Both the position numbers and the translations under genes were made by a program. Positions 41,242 through 41,256 of a stretch of DNA of 41,256 nt are shown here, piece by piece (position 1 is the stretch's first letter; each line of letters begins with the position of its first letter). Below the pieces are notes generated by a model that was given only the letters and a program-made list of their open reading frames with translations, searched no databases and was not told the origin of the DNA. Source of the stretch: an uncultured Blautia sp. (GTDB lineage Bacteria > Bacillota > Clostridia > Lachnospirales > Lachnospiraceae); contig URMH01000022.1 in NCBI GenBank assembly GCA_900549015.1, positions 1 through 41,256 of the forward strand, written 5' to 3'.

Positions 41242-41256
41242 ATGGCACCTCCTATT

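Noticed and set aside
1..41256. Riboswitches, T-box leaders, tRNA genes, CRISPR arrays, tandem repeats
   Set aside because: I looked in all intergenic spaces; most are under 200 bases and show only promoters, ribosome sites and hairpins. No cloverleaf or repeated spacers were seen.

Overview
The window looks like a chromosomal segment of a Gram-positive anaerobe of the class Clostridia, most likely family Lachnospiraceae. The reasons are the miaB-mutS-mutL-miaA order, a mreBCD-PBP2-minDE-rodA cluster, a ylm-type division cluster (yggS, sepF, ylmH, lspA, rluD), Prp with an N-terminally extended L27, and strong AGGAGG ribosome binding sites. I see no rRNA, tRNA, CRISPR array, transposase or prophage. 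The species call is inference.

Layout. (1) 1-3856: a surface-protein pair. The first gene is cut at its 5' end and has a SipW-type (TasA-like) signal and a C-terminal TGD-type sorting tail. The second is a 904-residue secreted protein. (2) 3964-15212: a + strand operon for tRNA modification and mismatch repair (miaB, mutS, mutL, miaA), followed by a PLP enzyme and two flavoproteins. It ends at a terminator that overlaps the last stop codon. (3) 15295-24697: radC, then the cell-elongation and Min cluster (a divergent mreB, mreC, mreD, a very long PBP2, minD, minE, rodA, a D,D-carboxypeptidase). No minC is present. (4) 24831-25253: a small P-loop protein with its own promoter and terminator. 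(5) 25310-28306, - strand: an AI-2E-type membrane protein, dtd and a tyrosine recombinase resembling XerS. A 34-bp imperfect inverted repeat just upstream of the recombinase looks like a dif site. (6) 28512-29240 +, a TtcA-like thiolase, facing 29270-29908 -, a cytidylate-kinase-like protein. (7) 36172 down to 29975, - strand: a seven-gene operon (HlyD-like protein, yggS, sepF, ylmH, aroB, lspA, rluD). (8) 36353-36973 +: lexA, divergent from that operon. (9) 41241 down to 37042, - strand: rplU, prp, rpmA, obg, yhbY, nadD, yqeK, rsfS.

Almost everything left of about 25.3 kb is on the + strand and almost everything to the right is on the - strand. The convergence point lies next to the XerS-like gene and its candidate dif site. 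If genes mostly follow replication, as in most Firmicutes, this could be the chromosome terminus. I regard this as the most interesting hypothesis in the window.

Functionally most of the window is housekeeping: envelope growth and division (mre/min/rodA/sepF/lspA), tRNA quality and modification (miaA, miaB, ttcA, dtd), DNA maintenance (mutSL, radC, lexA, xer) and ribosome assembly (L21, L27, Prp, Obg, YhbY, RsfS, RluD). Accessory or unusual elements are the surface pair at the left edge, the degenerate MreB, the missing minC, an orphan HlyD-like adaptor and an isolated aroB.
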